From Ideonella sp. MAG2 (GTDB lineage Bacteria; Pseudomonadota; Gammaproteobacteria; Burkholderiales; Burkholderiaceae_C): 64,000 nt of DNA. Location: positions 1,752,114 to 1,816,113 of the forward strand of contig PTEU01000001.1 of NCBI GenBank assembly GCA_004359425.1. The letters are read 5' to 3'. The translations under genes were made by a program, and so were the position numbers. Under the pieces are notes generated by a model that saw only the letters and a list, made by a program, of their open reading frames with translations, was not told the origin of the DNA and searched no databases. Within the stretch, counting starts at the first letter, position 1. Each line of letters opens with the position of its first letter. This document shows positions 61,221 through 64,000 of this stretch, piece after piece.

Positions 61221-61685
61221 TCAGATCCGGCTCAGGCGGCGCATACGCTCGCTGGGTGTGACGATGTCGGTGAGGCGGATGCCGAACTTGTCGTTCACCA
61301 CCACCACCTCACCTTGGGCAATCAAAAAGCCATTGACCAGCACGTCCATGGGCTCACCGGCCAAAGCATCCAGCTCCACCACCGAGCCTTGAGCCAGTTG
61401 CAGAATGTTCTTGATGGGAATGCGGGTGCGCCCCAGCTCCACGGTGAGTTGCACCGGGATGTCGAGGATCATGTTGATGTCGTTACCCGCTCCACCCGCG
61501 CCGCCCGTTGGCGTGAAGTTGGTGAACGAGGCCGGCGAGACCTGCTCGGCAGCGGCCGTCAAGGCGCTGCCAAAGCCCGCCGAGTCCCCTGGGGGGCTTG
61601 CCGCACCCGAGGAGCCCGAGGACTCCTCCAAGGCTGCGGCCCAAGCCGCAGCCATATCGTCTTGACCATTTTCTTCAGTTGCCAT
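61221..61685 (-). CDS. fliN: Flagellar motor switch protein FliN
   Basis: C-ring component. The 154-residue protein has an Ala/Gly/Ser-rich N-terminal tail of about 65 residues and a C-terminal SpoA domain: ILDIPVQLTVELGRTRIPIK, then LQLAQGSVVELDALAGEPMD, VLVNGFLIAQGEVVVV and FGIRLTDIVTPSERMRRL. The start overlaps the fliM 3' end by 11 bases. It is intact. Confidence 0.95.
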   Translation of the reverse strand: MATEENGQDDMAAAWAAALEESSGSSGAASPPGDSAGFGSALTAAAEQVSPASFTNFTPTGGAGGAGNDINMILDIPVQLTVELGRTRIPIKNILQLAQGSVVELDALAGEPMDVLVNGFLIAQGEVVVVNDKFGIRLTDIVTPSERMRRLSRI

Positions 61686-62679
61686 GGTTGTCTCCCAACC
61701 AGCTCAATCCTTGGCCGGTCAACATGCGATCAATCTTGATGGCGTAGCGTCCCTCTGAGGTGCCGTAATAGCAGTCAAACACAGGCACGCCATCGACCTT
61801 GGCCTGGATCAGGGGGTCCAGGTCCATCTCTACAAAATCCCCGGCCTTCAAGGCCAGCAGTTGCTCCACCGTGGCTGGGGCCGTGCCAAGCTCGGCCACC
61901 AGGTTCACATGCGCAGACTGGATTTGCTCCTTGAGCAAATTCACCCAGCGGCGGTCAGGCTCGGTGCTGTCGCCCTGCATGGACGAATACAGCACATCGC
62001 GTATGGGCTCCAGCGTGGAATAGGGAATGCAGAAGTGCAGTGAGCCTGAGACCTCGCCCACCTCCACGGTGAAGGAGGTCGCCACCACAATCTCGCTGGG
62101 GGTGGCGATGTTGGCGAACTGGGGCTGCATCTCCGAGCGCTGGTAGTCCAGCTCCAAGGGGTAGATGCCCGCCCAAGCACGCTTGTATTCCGCAATGATC
62201 ACACCCACCAGGCGTTCAATGACCCGCTGCTCGGTGGCCGAAAAGTCCCGGCCCTCAATGCGGGTGTGGAACTTGCCATTGCCACCAAACAAAGCGTCGA
62301 TGACGGCAAACACAATGCTGGGGTCGCAGACGATCAGGCCCGAGCCTCGCAGTGGCCGCACCGAGACAATATTGAAGTTGGTGGGCACCACGATCTCGCG
62401 CAAAAAGGCGCTGTACTTTTGCACCTTGATACCGCCAATCGACACCTCGGGGCTGCGGCGAATCAGGTTAAACAAGCCCACCCGGACGTTGCGAGCAAAG
62501 CGCTCGCCGATGATCTCCATCGTCGGCATACGCCCGCGCACAATGCGTTCCTGGCTGGCCAGGTCGTAGTTGCGTATGCCGCCGGTTGGGGCCTCTTCCT
62601 GCTCCAGCTTTTGGCTTTCGCCCGTGATGCCCTGCAGCAGGGCATCGACTTCATCTTGCGAGAGAATTTGCTGGTTCAT
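61675..62679 (-). CDS. fliM: Flagellar motor switch protein FliM
   Basis: C-ring protein that binds CheY-P and sets rotation direction. The 334-residue protein begins MNQQILSQDEVDALLQGITG, carrying the LSQDEVDALL CheY-P-binding segment. The middle domain has ERIVRGRMPTMEIIGERFAR and the GGxG motif in FGGNGKFHTRIEGRDFSATE. The C-terminal SpoA domain ends YAIKIDRMLTGQGLSWLGDN. Normal length and intact. Confidence 0.96.
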   Translation of the reverse strand: MNQQILSQDEVDALLQGITGESQKLEQEEAPTGGIRNYDLASQERIVRGRMPTMEIIGERFARNVRVGLFNLIRRSPEVSIGGIKVQKYSAFLREIVVPTNFNIVSVRPLRGSGLIVCDPSIVFAVIDALFGGNGKFHTRIEGRDFSATEQRVIERLVGVIIAEYKRAWAGIYPLELDYQRSEMQPQFANIATPSEIVVATSFTVEVGEVSGSLHFCIPYSTLEPIRDVLYSSMQGDSTEPDRRWVNLLKEQIQSAHVNLVAELGTAPATVEQLLALKAGDFVEMDLDPLIQAKVDGVPVFDCYYGTSEGRYAIKIDRMLTGQGLSWLGDNHGN

Positions 62680-62721
62680 GTGCTGGCATCTCTGTCAAGC
62701 GAGAGGGTCAGATCAGCCGAT

Positions 62722-63186
62722 TTACTGGATGATGAAGCTGGAAAACTGCACCGACTTGATGGGCGAGTCTTCGATGGTGTCGTACTGGCGGCGCTTCTTT
62801 TTCTTGCCAGGGGCCGGTGCCTCTTCCACCTCGTCCTCGTCAGGCAGCTCAATGCCCATGGGCAACACGGCTTCGCGCAGGATCTGGCGGGCCAGCTTTT
62901 CTTTGCCCTCGGCGGTGTTGAGGTCCTGAGAGGTTTTGTGCGCCAGCAGCATCAGGATGTTGTTGCGAATGGCGGGCATATAGACCTTTAGTTCCTCGCC
63001 CGCCTTGGCATCTTCGACTTGAACGGTGATACCAATCTGGGCATAGCGGTCGGCCTCGCGGTCTGCCAGGTTGACGACAAACGGGTCCAGCGGCACAAAC
63101 ACCGGCAGCACTGGTTTGTCGTCCTTCTTCTTTTCTTTCTTCTTTTCTTTCTTGTGTACCGCGTGAGCAGCCTCCCCTCCCCCCAC
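62722..63186 (-). pseudogene. fliL: Flagellar basal-body protein FliL, membrane anchor missing
   Basis: FliL sits around the stator in the inner membrane. The periplasmic domain is present: LPVFVPLDPFVVNLADREAD, YAQIGITVQVEDAKAG and the C-terminal IKSVQFSSFIIQ. Upstream there is only a Lys-rich stretch (KKEKKKEKKKDDK) and GGGEAAHAV before the sequence becomes G/C-rich non-coding DNA. The usual N-terminal cytoplasmic tail and transmembrane helix (about 45 residues) are missing. The only start available is a GTG at 63186. The join lies near 63178. Confidence 0.8.
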
Positions 63187-63284
63187 TGGGGGCGGACACT
63201 CGGCGCTGGACTGAAGCCATTATTGGGAGGAGCCCCCCTGCGCGATGCCCCGAAAAGCGGGGCAAAACACGGCGACGACGCGCC

Positions 63285-64000
63285 TCAGGCCACCAAGTCG
63301 ACCAAGCTACGCGGGCGGCCCCCGGTTGGGGACGGCCCCTGCGCGTCACCGCCAGCGGCCATGCCCTCGGCCTTGCCAAAGGCCTGTGCCAGGGCCGCCA
63401 GGGCGGCGCTAGGCTGCCTCCCAGCCTCCTGCTGGGCCTGGCGCTGCGCTGAGCCTTGGTCTGACAGGCCGGAGCCTGCAAGTTGCACGCCCACGTCGCC
63501 CAGGGCCTCGGCCAGCGCGGGCAAGGCCTGTGCCAAGGCCTCGCGGGTGCTGGCCACATCAGCACCCAGCTCGATACGCGCTTGGCCGTCGCGCAGGGCA
63601 ATGCGCACTTCAATCGGGCCCAGGTCGCGGGGGTTCAGCGCCAGTTGCGCCATCTCCACGCCCTCACTCAGCCAAACGCTGAGCTGCGTCCCCAAAGCGA
63701 CATTAAAGGCCTCGGTGCCGGGTGCGGGCTCAAGGCTTGCTTGAGCCGGGGTGGGTGCCGCCGCCACGGTCTCCACGGGCAAGGGGTTGGCGTTCAGGTT
63801 CAGCGTGGGCTCACTAGGCGGTGGGGCCACCAGCACGGGCTCGGCCAGCAGCGGCTGGGCCAAGGGCTTGTCGGCCGCTTGCAAGGCCTGTAGGGGGGTC
63901 TCAGCCTCAGGCGCTGGCAAGGCGCTCAAGGCCTCGGCAAAGCGCAGGCCTCCCTCAGCCTGGGCACGCTCGTCCAGGGTCTCAGCCAGGGGGGCGGCGT
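63285..64000 (-). CDS. fliK: Flagellar hook-length control protein FliK, C-terminal part (runs off right edge)
   Basis: FliK measures the hook and triggers the export switch through FlhB. The frame is open to the right edge. The Ala/Pro-rich middle region is followed by the conserved C-terminal core: LSVWLSEGVEMAQLALNPRD, LGPIEVRIALRDGQARIELG and REALAQALPALAEALGDVGV. The protein ends GGRPRSLVDLVA. The segment 63594-63628 inside this core is the source-like copy of the 35 bases found at the fliQ/fliR join. Confidence 0.85.
   Translation of the reverse strand, partial: AAPLAETLDERAQAEGGLRFAEALSALPAPEAETPLQALQAADKPLAQPLLAEPVLVAPPPSEPTLNLNANPLPVETVAAAPTPAQASLEPAPGTEAFNVALGTQLSVWLSEGVEMAQLALNPRDLGPIEVRIALRDGQARIELGADVASTREALAQALPALAEALGDVGVQLAGSGLSDQGSAQRQAQQEAGRQPSAALAALAQAFGKAEGMAAGGDAQGPSPTGGRPRSLVDLVA

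Noticed and set aside
63247..63263. GCCCCG-AAAAG-CGGGGC hairpin between fliK and fliL
   Set aside because: The stem is only six pairs and has no T-run in the direction of transcription, so I did not call it a terminator.

Overview
The window looks like chromosome of a flagellated, piliated member of the Burkholderiales, most likely Comamonadaceae. It is GC-rich, and several gene orders are typical of that family: leuC-entericidin-leuD-leuB-asd-fimV, ribF-ileS-lspA, the sulfate locus ending in cysB, and flhB-flhA-flhF-fliA. There are no rRNA genes, no CRISPR array and no insertion sequences, and I recognised no tRNA. The genus cannot be settled from the sequence alone.

Layout. 1-5.5 kb (minus strand): leucine and aspartate-family biosynthesis (leuC, an entericidin-like lipoprotein, leuD, leuB, asd), then the start of fimV. 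5.8-9.1 kb: a LysR regulator and a monomeric NADP isocitrate dehydrogenase. 9.3-22 kb: propionate and methylmalonyl-CoA metabolism (prpE, epimerase, pccA, pccB, meaB, a GNAT gene, methylmalonyl-CoA mutase) with a divergent GntR-type regulator. The run is interrupted by a broken molybdenum hydroxylase gene (iorB type). 22.2-29.8 kb: a type IV pilus minor-pilin operon (fimT-pilV-pilW-pilX-pilY1-pilE). 30-33.4 kb: two acyl-CoA dehydrogenases, a P1-peptidase remnant and a pseudouridine synthase. 33.5-41.7 kb: a hybrid sensor kinase, ribF, ileS, lspA, an EAL/HDOD-type gene and a membrane protein. 41.8-50.1 kb: sulfur assimilation (small unknown gene, mop, hydrolase, sbp, cysT, cysW, cysA, cysB), then an ArsR regulator and a YeeE/YedE transporter. 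50.4-64 kb: an MFS transporter and flagellar genes (fliA, flhF, flhA, flhB, then fliR to fliK), with a diguanylate cyclase and a bile-acid-symporter-like gene between the two flagellar blocks.

How the genes work together. PrpE would make propionyl-CoA, PccAB would carboxylate it, the epimerase would convert the methylmalonyl-CoA stereoisomer, and the mutase (guarded by MeaB) would make succinyl-CoA. The sulfate genes and CysB form a regulon; three promoters in it share one motif with identical spacing.

Two things stand out. (1) At least eight places show abrupt loss of coding sequence, several in genes that should be essential or needed for pathways otherwise intact (leuC, ileS, fliA/flhG, fliQ/fliR). 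At two of them a 35-36 nt copy of sequence from elsewhere in the window sits exactly at the join. This points to collapsed gaps or misjoins in the assembly, although real deletions cannot be excluded from sequence alone. (2) Several families of structured intergenic repeats are present. The most striking has three copies in which the stems differ in sequence but still pair, while the unpaired blocks between them are conserved. That is the signature of a structured element or RNA I cannot name.
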